From contig CALUEX010000005.1 of the NCBI GenBank assembly GCA_944319815.1, positions 42,504 to 106,503 of the forward strand: a stretch of DNA of 64,000 nucleotides, written 5' to 3'. This stretch comes from an uncultured Prevotella sp. (lineage in GTDB: Bacteria; Bacteroidota; Bacteroidia; Bacteroidales; Bacteroidaceae). A model generated the notes under the pieces. The model saw only the letters and a list, made by a program, of their open reading frames with translations. It ran no database searches and had not been told where the DNA came from. How positions within the stretch are numbered: position 1 is the stretch's first letter; each line of letters starts with the position of its first letter. Positions 42,827 through 51,127 of the stretch are shown here, piece by piece. A program made the translations under genes and the position numbers.

Positions 42827-45346
42827 ATGAATGAGTATAACAACGAGGTAAACCTCCAAGAAACGGCAGAAGAACAGTCTTCATTCAACTTCCAAGCCAT
42901 ATTCACGGCCATAATCCTTAACTGGAAATGGTTTCTTTTGTCAATAATAATCTGCGTAGGTTTAGGTTTGCTTTACCTGCACTACACCACCCCCGTCTAT
43001 AACATCACCGCCAAGCTCCTCATCAAGGACGACAACAGCGGCAACAACAAAGGCAGCGGGCTCGGAGGTTTGCAAGCCCTTGAAAGTATGTCGAACCTCG
43101 GCATCATCACCACTTCTTACGGAATAGAGAACGAACAAGAGATACTGACTTCCACCGTCGTGTCGGAAGAAGCCGTGCGCGACCTGAAACTTTACGCCAC
43201 TTACTACCTGTCAGGGGGCATAAAGAAAAAACTCTTATACAAGACACAGCCAATCAACGCTGACATGAACTTCGACATAATCGAGAAGTTCAACATACCT
43301 ATGCAGCCCATAGAGCTGAAAATCACACGCGAACAGGACAACTACCAAATAGAGGGGAAATATTACGTGCCAAGCGACGATGCTGCCGAGGGTGGTCAAT
43401 ACGAAATAAACAAGACCATAACAAGGCTCCCTGCCATAATACGTACACAATTAGGCAACATCACACTTACGAAAAACAAGAATTATACGCTCGAAAACGG
43501 CAAGACTCTCGTCATCTACCTGAACTCGCCGCGCAGTGTAGCCCAAAGCTACATGAGCGAACTGACAATAGAGCCCACATCTAAGACGTCGTCCGTGTTC
43601 AGCCTCCAGATGAACGGTGAGAACATCAACCGCAGCATTGATTATCTAAAGCAATTAGTGATATGCTACAACCGCCAGGCCAACGAGGACAAGAACGAAA
43701 TATCGGCAAGAACCGAAGCCTTCATCAACGACCGTCTCTTGAAAATCGACGCCGAGCTCAGCTCTACTGACGAAGCCCTCGAAAGCTACAAACGGCGCAA
43801 CAAGTTGATGGAATTACAGCTTGACGCAGCGACAACATCCACAAACACATCCACTTACGAACAAAAGCTCAACGAGGCCGAGACACAGATAGCGCTCATC
43901 GGGAGCCTGATTAATTTTGCCAACCGGCCAGGCAACAAGCACCAGGTATTGCCGTCAAACATCGGTCTGCAGGACGAGGCGTCAACATCCCTCATCAACG
44001 AATACAACAAGATTGCGCTTGAACGCAACAGGTTACTGCGCACGGCTTCAGAGAACAGCCCTGTCGTAATAGAGCTGACGTCACAACTCGACGATATGCA
44101 ATCAAGCATCCAGCAAGCCTTGCAACAAGCCCGCAAGGGTCTCATCATCCAGCGTGACGCAATAAAGCAGCAGCTCGGCACATACGACAACCAAGTGACA
44201 AAGGCCCCGGAGCAAGAAAGGATATTGACCCAGATTGGCAGGCAACAGGAAGTAAAGTCAGGCCTTTACCTAATGCTTTTGCAGAAGCGTGAGGAAAACT
44301 CTATTTCACTCGCAGCCACGGCAGACAAGGGCAAACTCATCGAGATGCCGCAGTACGACAAGAAAATAAGCCCCAAGGGCAGCATAATCCTGCTCATTGC
44401 GTTAATCCTCGGTATGGCCATCCCAGCCGGCATAATATACCTGATGCGCTTCTTCCGCTATAGAATTGAAGGGCACGACGACGTGGCAAGCATCACAAAG
44501 CTGCCAATCATTGCCGACATCCTTGTTGCGAGCGACAAGGCCAAGACCCGTGCAGACATCGTAGTGCACGAAAACCAGAACAACCAGATGGAGGAGATAT
44601 TCCGCTCCATGCGCACGAACATACAGTTCATGCTGAAACCAGGACAGAACGTAATAATGTTCACCTCGTCAACGTCGGGTGAAGGCAAGACGTTCACAGC
44701 ATCGAACCTGGCCATCAGCTTCGCGCTGCTCGGCAAGAGAATAGTGCTCATCGGCCTTGACATACGTAAGCCGAGGCTTGCCGAACTGTTCATGATTAAC
44801 AACTACACAAGCGGCATAACACGCCTGCTCACGAAAGAGAACGTAACGTGGGAAGACGTACAAGCACAGATTGTACCGTCTGAAGTGAACGACAAGCTCG
44901 ACCTGCTCATGGCCGGCCCCGTTCCGCCGAACCCGGCAGAGTTGGTTTCACGCCCAACGCTTGAACAGGTTATCAATCACCTCAAGCAACATTACGACTA
45001 CGTCATAATAGACACCGCCCCCGTTGGCTTGGTAACAGACACCCTGCAAATCGGCAAGCACGCCGACATGACGGTCTATGTCTGCCGTGCCGACTATACC
45101 CCGAAGGCAAACCTTGCCATCATCAACACGCTTGCCGAGGAGAACAAGCTGCCTAACACGTGCATTGCCATCAACGGTATAGACCTGTCAGAGAAGAAGT
45201 ACAGCTACTATTACGGCTATGGTAAGTATGGCAAATACGGCCGTTACGGCTACTCCGGCAAGGGTATGTCATACGGCACTTACGGGTATGGCGACTATTC
45301 AAAGAGCCACTACGGCAAGGCCGACGATGACTCTATAAAAAGATAA
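42827..45346 (+). CDS. Wzc-type polysaccharide co-polymerase and bacterial tyrosine kinase
   Basis: An 839-residue inner-membrane protein. A Wzz domain lies between membrane segments at ~29-53 and ~518-541, with a long coiled coil inside. The cytoplasmic BY-kinase domain has Walker A TSSTSGEGKT (~613-622), Walker A' IVLIGLDIRKPRLAEL and Walker B YVIIDTAPVGLV. The C-terminal tail is a tyrosine cluster (KKYSYYYGYGKYGKYGRYGY) for autophosphorylation. Such proteins control length and export of capsule or exopolysaccharide. No Wza, Wzx, Wzy or glycosyltransferase gene is adjacent, so it must work with genes elsewhere. Confidence 0.95.
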   Translation: MNEYNNEVNLQETAEEQSSFNFQAIFTAIILNWKWFLLSIIICVGLGLLYLHYTTPVYNITAKLLIKDDNSGNNKGSGLGGLQALESMSNLGIITTSYGIENEQEILTSTVVSEEAVRDLKLYATYYLSGGIKKKLLYKTQPINADMNFDIIEKFNIPMQPIELKITREQDNYQIEGKYYVPSDDAAEGGQYEINKTITRLPAIIRTQLGNITLTKNKNYTLENGKTLVIYLNSPRSVAQSYMSELTIEPTSKTSSVFSLQMNGENINRSIDYLKQLVICYNRQANEDKNEISARTEAFINDRLLKIDAELSSTDEALESYKRRNKLMELQLDAATTSTNTSTYEQKLNEAETQIALIGSLINFANRPGNKHQVLPSNIGLQDEASTSLINEYNKIALERNRLLRTASENSPVVIELTSQLDDMQSSIQQALQQARKGLIIQRDAIKQQLGTYDNQVTKAPEQERILTQIGRQQEVKSGLYLMLLQKREENSISLAATADKGKLIEMPQYDKKISPKGSIILLIALILGMAIPAGIIYLMRFFRYRIEGHDDVASITKLPIIADILVASDKAKTRADIVVHENQNNQMEEIFRSMRTNIQFMLKPGQNVIMFTSSTSGEGKTFTASNLAISFALLGKRIVLIGLDIRKPRLAELFMINNYTSGITRLLTKENVTWEDVQAQIVPSEVNDKLDLLMAGPVPPNPAELVSRPTLEQVINHLKQHYDYVIIDTAPVGLVTDTLQIGKHADMTVYVCRADYTPKANLAIINTLAEENKLPNTCIAINGIDLSEKKYSYYYGYGKYGKYGRYGYSGKGMSYGTYGYGDYSKSHYGKADDDSIKR

Positions 45347-45355
45347 CAAGGCTTG

Positions 45356-45400
45356 AAACAAGCTGGCAAGTGGCGCATTTGCGTCCTTGCCAGCTTGTTT
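45356..45400 (+). terminator. Intrinsic terminator after wzc-type gene
   Basis: A perfect 15-bp stem (AAACAAGCTGGCAAG at 45356-45370 with its complement at 45386-45400), 15-base loop. Confidence 0.88.
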
Positions 45401-45437
45401 TGCGTCATATTAATTCATAAAAACAAGCGATATAACA

Positions 45438-45872
45438 ATGACAATAGCAGTAGACTTTGACGGGACTATAGTGGAACACCGCTATCCCGAAATAGGCGAA
45501 GAACTGCCTTTCGCCACCGAAACCCTGAAAATGTTGATAAAAGACCGCCACAAGCTCATTCTCTGGTCTGTGCGCGAGGGGAAACTCCTCGATGATGCAG
45601 TAAACTGGTGCCGCGAGCGCGGGGTTGAGTTTTATGCCGTCAACAGGGACTATCCTGAAGAAAACGGAAAGGAGAGCAACAACTTCTTCTCACGCAAGTT
45701 GAAGGTCGATATGTTCATAGACGACCGCAACATCGGCGGACTGCCCGACTGGGGCACCATCTACCGCATGATAAGCGAGCACAAGTCTTATTATGACATA
45801 ATGATGGAGCGCATGGGCACTAACCCATACCAAGAAGCCCCAAAGAAAAAACGTTGGTGGCAAAGAAGTTAA
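45438..45872 (+). CDS. HAD-superfamily hydrolase (small, BT_0820-like)
   Basis: A 144-residue protein with the HAD catalytic motif VDFDGT (Asp6 nucleophile, Asp8 acid), motif II region ILWSVREG, and a late acidic motif MFIDDRNIGG. It resembles a small Bacteroides HAD protein of known structure but unknown substrate. Phosphatase activity is likely from the family. It has its own short leader after the wzc terminator. Confidence 0.85.
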   Translation: MTIAVDFDGTIVEHRYPEIGEELPFATETLKMLIKDRHKLILWSVREGKLLDDAVNWCRERGVEFYAVNRDYPEENGKESNNFFSRKLKVDMFIDDRNIGGLPDWGTIYRMISEHKSYYDIMMERMGTNPYQEAPKKKRWWQRS

Positions 45873-45882
45873 GAATTAAAAG

Positions 45883-45947
45883 TTAAGAGTTAAGAATATA
45901 TGCTTTGTTGAGTGTTTACATCGAATGCATATTTTCTTAACTCTTAA
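45883..45947. terminator. Bidirectional hairpin between HAD and gtrA genes
   Basis: TTAAGAGTTAAGAATATATG pairs with CATATTTTCTTAACTCTTAA with one mismatch. The arms are built from GAGTTAAG-type sequence like the larger cassettes, extended by GTTAAGAATTAAAAG. Confidence 0.75.
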
Positions 45948-45961
45948 TTCTTAATTCCCTT

Positions 45962-46345
45962 TTATAGCCTTTTGAACACAAGTCTCACTATCAGGAAGTT
46001 TGTCGGTATAGCGATGCAATACACAGGCAGCGGAGCCAAGGCCTTGCTTACGCCAAGCCAGATAAACAAGTTCAACAGACAGATTTGCAACAAGTAGTTG
46101 AACAGGTGGGCTCCACCGAACCCCACACCGTTTTTCACTGATTTTTTCTTGCGGAAAGTGAAACGCGCCGAAAGCACATAGTTTACCACAAAACTGATGA
46201 AATAGCCTATGGTGTAGGCTAAGTTCACGTTCATCAAGTCGTGCAGCAACCAGTATATGCCATAATGCAGCGCGGTGGCAACCACGCCGACCACGCCGAA
46301 ACGCACGAACTCGAATAACGTTTCACGGTTGAATATCATACCCAA
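45962..46345 (-). CDS. GtrA-family membrane protein
   Basis: A 127-residue protein with four membrane helices (FVRFGVVGVVATALHYGIYW, NLAYTIGYFISFVVNYVLSA, two more). FVRFGVVGVVAT and SARFTFRKK are GtrA signatures. Family members help move lipid-linked sugars across the inner membrane for surface polysaccharide modification. Its substrate is unknown; it lies near wzc. A -7 box, TAACTTTG, is at 46367-46360. Confidence 0.88.
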   Translation of the reverse strand: MGMIFNRETLFEFVRFGVVGVVATALHYGIYWLLHDLMNVNLAYTIGYFISFVVNYVLSARFTFRKKKSVKNGVGFGGAHLFNYLLQICLLNLFIWLGVSKALAPLPVYCIAIPTNFLIVRLVFKRL

Positions 46346-46359
46346 AAGATTTGTCCGTG

Positions 46360-46367
46360 CAAAGTTA
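46360..46367 (-). promoter_or_regulatory. -7 box for gtrA
   Basis: TAACTTTG on the minus strand, about 15 bases before the start; no clear -33 box. Confidence 0.5.
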
Positions 46368-46466
46368 CGTCAAAACCAATATAAAAACGAGCCGTTATTT
46401 TCTTAAAACACGTTAAATTCCGTTTGCATTCCGCCACTTCGTTCGTTTATCTAACAGAAAGCAGTT

Positions 46467-46964
46467 ATGGAACAGTCAGAGTTTGAGGACATAGCAAAGC
46501 ACATTTGGCAAAAAGCCAACTGCACGGCACTCTCCATGTCAGTAAGCGGCGACGAGGCGGAGGACATCGCACAGGAAACGATGCTGAAGCTCTGGACGCT
46601 GCGCGGTGACATCAGTGACGCCACGCACGCCGAGAGACTGGCTTGCTGCATGGCAAGGCACATGGCCATCGACTGCCACAGGCGCAAGCGCACGGTGACT
46701 ATTAACGATGCAAGGGGCGTAATCGACGAGAAGGCACCCCACCCCGAAACCTCTGCCGAGGACAACGAGAACATGGCATGGCTGAAGAAACGGCTGGCCG
46801 AACTGCCGCCCACCGAATACCAGATACTGCGGTTGCGCCAAGTGGAGATGAAGACCTACGACGAAATAGCCGAAGCGTTGGGCATACGGCCTACGTCGGT
46901 ATCCACGCTGCTGGCAAGGGCAAGGGCAAAATTACTGAAGGACATACGGGAAAGGAGGATTTGA
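46467..46964 (+). CDS. ECF-type RNA polymerase sigma factor
   Basis: A 165-residue sigma-70-family protein. Region 2 is at ~8-80 (DEAEDIAQETMLKLWTLRGD, CCMARHMAIDCHRRKR) and region 4 at ~110-160 (LPPTEYQILRLRQVEMKTYD, GIRPTSVSTLLARARAKLLK). It lacks region 3, as ECF factors do. The next gene starts 1 base after the stop and encodes a single-span membrane protein, the classic arrangement with an anti-sigma factor. Its target genes are unknown; no Bacteroides -7 box precedes it, so it may drive its own promoter. Confidence 0.93.
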   Translation: MEQSEFEDIAKHIWQKANCTALSMSVSGDEAEDIAQETMLKLWTLRGDISDATHAERLACCMARHMAIDCHRRKRTVTINDARGVIDEKAPHPETSAEDNENMAWLKKRLAELPPTEYQILRLRQVEMKTYDEIAEALGIRPTSVSTLLARARAKLLKDIRERRI

Positions 46965-46965
46965 C

Positions 46966-47628
46966 ATGACAGACAACGAAATACGGAAACAGCTTGAACG
47001 CTTCATGGCGGGGCAAACCTCGCTCGACGAGGAACGCCGCTTGGCCGAATACTTCCGCACGCACGACGTGCCCGACGAGTGGAACGACTACAAAAGGATG
47101 TTCGCATGGTTTGACGAGGGGATGCCCTTCACTGGGAAACAAGCCGAAAAGCCCGACGGCAAGCGGGGCGCGAGACCATACGCCAAGTGGCTTTGGTGCA
47201 CCATGGCTGCCGCCGCAGTGGCCGCACTGCTCATCATCATGGCGTGGCCGAAAGGCGTACAAGACGGCACTGCCGACATCGCGCCACCACAGGTTGCGCA
47301 CAAGACAAGCACTCCAACGACGGCAACAGACTCGCTTGAGGCCGACACGACCATCGTAAGCCGTCCCCAAACGAAACGGCGCAAGCCGAGGATGAGGCGC
47401 GACACTTACAAGATAATGCCACCGAAGACATACCTCGCCGAAAGGCGCGACTCCGTAACCGAAGCCGAAAGCCTGTTGGCAGAGCAAAAAATCAACGAAA
47501 TACTGCAGCAACAGGAGGACTCGCTCATGAAACTCGAAGAACAATACAGGCGCATGGACATCGGCATCGACATCTATACCATCGCCCTCGAGAACTATGA
47601 CTTTGAGGAGGAAGAAGAATATTACTAA
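46966..47628 (+). CDS. Single-span membrane protein, probable anti-sigma factor
   Basis: A 220-residue protein with a cytoplasmic N-terminus (~1-73, MTDNEIRKQLERFMAGQTSL), one membrane helix at ~74-93, and a periplasmic part with a Thr/Pro/Arg-rich linker and a charged coiled-coil end (EESLLAEQKINEILQQQEDS type). The N-terminal helix pattern resembles a short anti-sigma domain, but no zinc motif (HxxxCxxC) is present. The call rests mainly on being directly behind the ECF sigma gene. Confidence 0.65.
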   Translation: MTDNEIRKQLERFMAGQTSLDEERRLAEYFRTHDVPDEWNDYKRMFAWFDEGMPFTGKQAEKPDGKRGARPYAKWLWCTMAAAAVAALLIIMAWPKGVQDGTADIAPPQVAHKTSTPTTATDSLEADTTIVSRPQTKRRKPRMRRDTYKIMPPKTYLAERRDSVTEAESLLAEQKINEILQQQEDSLMKLEEQYRRMDIGIDIYTIALENYDFEEEEEYY

Positions 47629-47640
47629 AAACATAACGAC

Positions 47641-48573
47641 ATGAAAACAATAAAACTTTTGGCCGCAACGCTGTTATGCGCAGCCTTGCCGGCAACAATA
47701 AACGCACAGGAGAACCTGAAGAAAGCCATCAACAACTTCGTCAACTCAACTGACATTAACGCATACTGCAGTTCGACGGCAGAGTCAAAAGACAACGACG
47801 ACAACGGCAAGCTGTCATCCTTCTCACGTGAATACACGTTCCGTCTGCCACACGACAAGATGCCGGCTTTCGACAAAGTAATAGCCGCATTCGACAAAGA
47901 CAAGGACAAGGCCTACCGCATATATTCGCGAAACGAAAACATGAGCGACGAAACGCTTGCACGTATAGCATACGGCGACAAGCTCGAAAGGTCGAAAAGC
48001 TACGGGGGATACAAGAACAGGAACTACCGCCTGATGTTCGTGCACGACGAACAAGACAGCCTGCGCCGCCATGCTTACGCCTTGACATGGTGGAAAGACC
48101 TGCCTTTGGGCTATACTAACGTCTGCATAGACGAATACTACAGCCTCAACCCGAATAAAGTGGAAACGGAGAACAAACTATATGACGACGCCACAAGAAT
48201 AATAACGATGGACCCTGACGGCTCGATAGCCATAAACGACAGGCTGACCGGCTTAACAAAAGTGATAAGCACGGACATCGAAACCGACAAGGAAATAAAG
48301 ACGAGCTTAGATTTCGTAAAGCGCCTCGGTACCCTAAGGGCTGCATTCATAAATCCTAACCTCACGGCGCAAACCGCCATGCAGACCATGATTGCCACAA
48401 AAATAGCCCAACTGTGCAACGACCACGGCGACCTGCCGGGCACAGGCGAGCGCCAATTTTGCATCGATGCGATTGAAGAACTGAAGAAACACCCCTTTGC
48501 CAAACATGATAAATACATTTCAGGTTTGTTCGACATCGCAATAGACAAACTTAGATGCGTAAGCAAGCCTTAA
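47641..48573 (+). CDS. Exported protein of unknown function (DUF5024-like)
   Basis: A 310-residue exported protein with a clear signal peptide (MKTIKLLAATLLCAALPATINAQ). The middle part has YRIYSRNENM and YKNRNYRLMFVHDEQDSLRRHAYALTWW, then YYSLNP. I recall similar proteins encoded after ECF sigma/anti-sigma pairs in Bacteroides, which supports one operon (12-base gap). The name DUF5024-like is tentative. It may be part of the sensing side or a main target of the sigma factor. A hairpin with T-run follows at 48638. Confidence 0.7.
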   Translation: MKTIKLLAATLLCAALPATINAQENLKKAINNFVNSTDINAYCSSTAESKDNDDNGKLSSFSREYTFRLPHDKMPAFDKVIAAFDKDKDKAYRIYSRNENMSDETLARIAYGDKLERSKSYGGYKNRNYRLMFVHDEQDSLRRHAYALTWWKDLPLGYTNVCIDEYYSLNPNKVETENKLYDDATRIITMDPDGSIAINDRLTGLTKVISTDIETDKEIKTSLDFVKRLGTLRAAFINPNLTAQTAMQTMIATKIAQLCNDHGDLPGTGERQFCIDAIEELKKHPFAKHDKYISGLFDIAIDKLRCVSKP

Positions 48574-48609
48574 CACAAAAATGAATGTACGCATATAACC
48601 AACACCCCT

Positions 48610-48723
48610 TGTAGGGACATAAATTTATTATGTCCGCACGTTCTGCAAGAACGTTTTTCATTGTTATTGACGTGTAGATACGCCCATACGTGGCGTGCGG
48701 ACATAATAAATTATGTCCCTACA
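48610..48723. repeat. Small element with ~30-bp terminal inverted repeats
   Basis: TGTAGGGACATAAATTTATT/ATGTCCGCACG (48610-48640) is the reverse complement, with one extra A, of CGTGCGGACATAATAAATTA/TGTCCCTACA (48694-48723). The 114-bp unit has no reading frame. It looks like a MITE or a folded intergenic repeat. The terminator at 48638-48657 lies inside. Confidence 0.8.
48638..48657 (+). terminator. Hairpin terminator after the sigma operon
   Basis: ACGTTCT-GCA-AGAACGT followed by TTTTT-type run; 7-bp stem, 3-base loop. Confidence 0.65.
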
Positions 48724-48825
48724 GTTGGCGGTTTGCGGATATTCATTAACAGAATACACTCTCTAATAAAAGGCCAAGGCCGTGCGGACAAATTGCCCGT
48801 GCGGCCTTGGCTGCTTTTATACGAC

Positions 48826-48915
48826 CTTGCAAAAGGTGTCCTTTCACGTTGTAAAAGGGCATCTTTTACGCTGCAATATGTGCCCTTTTACAACGTGAAA
48901 GGACACATATTGCAA
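48826..48915. repeat. REP-like repeat cluster, copy 6 (26-bp arms)
   Basis: The best copy of the family. A perfect 26-bp arm at 48836-48861 (ends GTGTCCTTT and AAAAGGGCA) matches the reverse complement at 48881-48906, around a 19-base centre that itself holds another unit (TCTTTTACGCTGCAATATG). The outer flanks CTTGCAAAAG and CATATTGCAAAA are family modules too. It lies in the 536-base gap before glmS. Confidence 0.92.
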
Positions 48916-49015
48916 AATAGCCCCGCAGCAGTCGGCTAAACGTTAAAATCCATTTGCATAACCAACATTCATAAACAAAAGCACAAAGTGGAAACAATAT
49001 ATCAACGAAATTTAC

Positions 49016-49023
49016 TAACTTTG
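49016..49023 (+). promoter_or_regulatory. -7 box for glmS
   Basis: TAACTTTG, about 85 bases before ATG 49110; no clear -33 box. The leader is too short for a glmS ribozyme. Confidence 0.5.
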
Positions 49024-49109
49024 CATAAGTTAAGCTGCATTCGGCAATACGAAAACAAGTTTTCATTACGCTTGTTCGCGTTTTCTTCATAAAAGATATA
49101 CTAACGGAT

Positions 49110-50960
49110 ATGTGTGGAATTGTAGGATATATAGGTTCGAGAAACGCTTACCCGATATTGATAGAAGGCTTGAAACGCCTTGAATACCGCGGGTATGACT
49201 CGGCCGGGGTGGCCCTCATCAACGGCGAGGGCACGATGAACATATACAAGGAGAAGGGCAAGGTGAGCAACCTTGAGGCCATAGCCTCGCAGAGGGACAC
49301 GTCGGGCTGCATAGGGATAGCCCACACCCGATGGGCAACGCACGGCGAACCGTCGGCAGTGAACGCCCATCCCCACGTGTCGCAGAACGGGCGGCTCGCC
49401 TTGGTCCACAACGGAATAATAGAGAACTACGCCAGCCTGAAGGAATACCTGAAGGGCAAGGGCTACACGTTCAGGAGCTGCACGGACACCGAGGTGCTGG
49501 TGCAGCTGGTGCAGTTCATGCAAGACGAATACGGCAAAGACCTTGAGGGAGCTGTCGTAATGGCGCTGCGCCGCGTCATAGGTGCTTATGCCATAGCCGT
49601 GATTGACAAAGCCTACCCAGACAAAATAGTGGTGGCAAAGAAGAGCAGTCCGCTCACCATAGGCGTAGGCGAAGGCAACAAGGAGTTCTTCATCGCATCC
49701 GACGCCCTGCCCATCGTGCCTTACACAAACCAGATGGTTTACCTGAACGACAACGAGGTGGCCCTGCTCAAGGTCGGACAAAAGATGGAGATAAGGAACC
49801 TCGACAACAAGGAAATAAGCCACGACATAAAGGAGGTTGACATAAACCTAGAATCGCTGGAGAAGGGAGGCTTCGAGCACTTCATGCTGAAGGAGATTTT
49901 CGACCAGCCACGCTGCATGGCCGACTGCATGAGGGGCCGTCTGCTGCTTGGTGAGAAGCGCATTGTGCTTAGCACGCTCAACCTCCACCGCGACGAACTT
50001 GTCAACGCGCGGAGGTTCATAATCGTGGCCTGCGGCACGTCGTGGCACGCCGGGCTCATCGGCAAACAGCTCATAGAGCAGTGGGCAAAGGTGCCCGTAG
50101 AGGTGGAGTACGCCTCGGAGTTCCGTTACCGCAACCCCGTAATCCTGCCTGGCGACGTTGTAATAGCCATATCGCAGAGCGGCGAGACGGCCGACACGCT
50201 GGCAGCGTTCCAGCTGGCAAAAGAGAACAACGCCCTATGCTTCGGCATCGTCAACGCCGTAGGCTCGAGCATTGCGAGGGCATCTGACACGGGCATCTAC
50301 ATACACGTAGGGCCTGAAATAGGCGTCGCCTCGACAAAGGCTTTCACGGGACAGGTCACGGTGCTGACGCTGTTTGCCCTCGCCTTGGCACACGAAAAGG
50401 CGACTATCACGCAAGAGGAATACGAAAACACCATTACCGAACTTGGCAATATACCCGATAAAATAAAGTCAGTACTCGCCGGAGACGATAACATCAAGGA
50501 GATAGCCCGGGCGCTTACATACGCCGAAAACGCGCTTTACATGGGGCGCGGCTTCAACTATCCCGTAGCCCTTGAAGGTGCCTTGAAGCTGAAGGAGATA
50601 AGCTACATCCATGCCGAAGGTTACCCGGCAGCCGAAATGAAGCATGGCCCGATAGCCTTGATTGACGAGGATATGCCCGTGGTTTTTGTAGCCACGCACC
50701 ACCAACTGTACAAAAAAATACTGAGCAACATCGAGGAAGTAAAGGCGAGAAACGGCCGGATAATAGCCATCGTGACCGAAGGCGACGAAGCCGTAAGCAA
50801 GTTGGCCGAGGCCACCATATCCGTACCGCCCACTCTCGCGACGCTTGCCCCGTTGCTGTCGGTCATTCCGCTGCAGCTCATCGCATACCATGTTGCCGTG
50901 GAAAAAGGCCTGAACGTTGACCAGCCGAGAAACCTTGCAAAGTCGGTAACGGTGGAATGA
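49110..50960 (+). CDS. glmS: Glutamine--fructose-6-phosphate aminotransferase
   Basis: A 616-residue enzyme making glucosamine-6-phosphate for peptidoglycan and lipid A. The start MCGIVGYIGSRNA exposes Cys2, the glutaminase nucleophile after Met removal. HTRWATHGEPS and RLALVHNGIIENY complete the N-terminal amidotransferase domain. The two SIS domains have CGTSWHAGL, ISQSGETADTL and EGALKLKEISY; the end is LAKSVTVE. Full length for the family. Confidence 0.98.
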   Translation: MCGIVGYIGSRNAYPILIEGLKRLEYRGYDSAGVALINGEGTMNIYKEKGKVSNLEAIASQRDTSGCIGIAHTRWATHGEPSAVNAHPHVSQNGRLALVHNGIIENYASLKEYLKGKGYTFRSCTDTEVLVQLVQFMQDEYGKDLEGAVVMALRRVIGAYAIAVIDKAYPDKIVVAKKSSPLTIGVGEGNKEFFIASDALPIVPYTNQMVYLNDNEVALLKVGQKMEIRNLDNKEISHDIKEVDINLESLEKGGFEHFMLKEIFDQPRCMADCMRGRLLLGEKRIVLSTLNLHRDELVNARRFIIVACGTSWHAGLIGKQLIEQWAKVPVEVEYASEFRYRNPVILPGDVVIAISQSGETADTLAAFQLAKENNALCFGIVNAVGSSIARASDTGIYIHVGPEIGVASTKAFTGQVTVLTLFALALAHEKATITQEEYENTITELGNIPDKIKSVLAGDDNIKEIARALTYAENALYMGRGFNYPVALEGALKLKEISYIHAEGYPAAEMKHGPIALIDEDMPVVFVATHHQLYKKILSNIEEVKARNGRIIAIVTEGDEAVSKLAEATISVPPTLATLAPLLSVIPLQLIAYHVAVEKGLNVDQPRNLAKSVTVE

Positions 50961-50963
50961 ACA

Positions 50964-51125
50964 GCCCTCTCCCAACCTCCCCGAGGGGAGGAGATTGGTA
51001 AACAGCTAATGTCTTAACTCCTTAACTTCCTAACTCCTTAACTCCAAAAAGAAAAGACTATTGTCTTTAACTCCTTAGCGAGTAAAACGAGCGATAACCA
51101 CTTTAACTCCTTTAACTACCCCAAA
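50964..51125 (-). repeat. GGAGTTAA composite repeat, copy 6 (minus orientation)
   Basis: In reverse order to copies 1 and 8: CCTCTCCCAACCTCCCCGAG/GGGAGG, then GCTAATGTCTTAACTCC, CTTCCTAACTCCTTAACTCC, GACTATTGTCTTTAACTCC, TTAGCGAGTAAAACGAGCGA and TTTAACTCCTTTAACTA. It fills the glmS-fmt gap. Confidence 0.87.
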
Positions 51126-51127
51126 AG

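Noticed and set aside
48961-49109. glmS ribozyme
   Set aside because: The leader of about 85 bases after the -7 box is too short and shows no such fold; this ribozyme is typical of Firmicutes.
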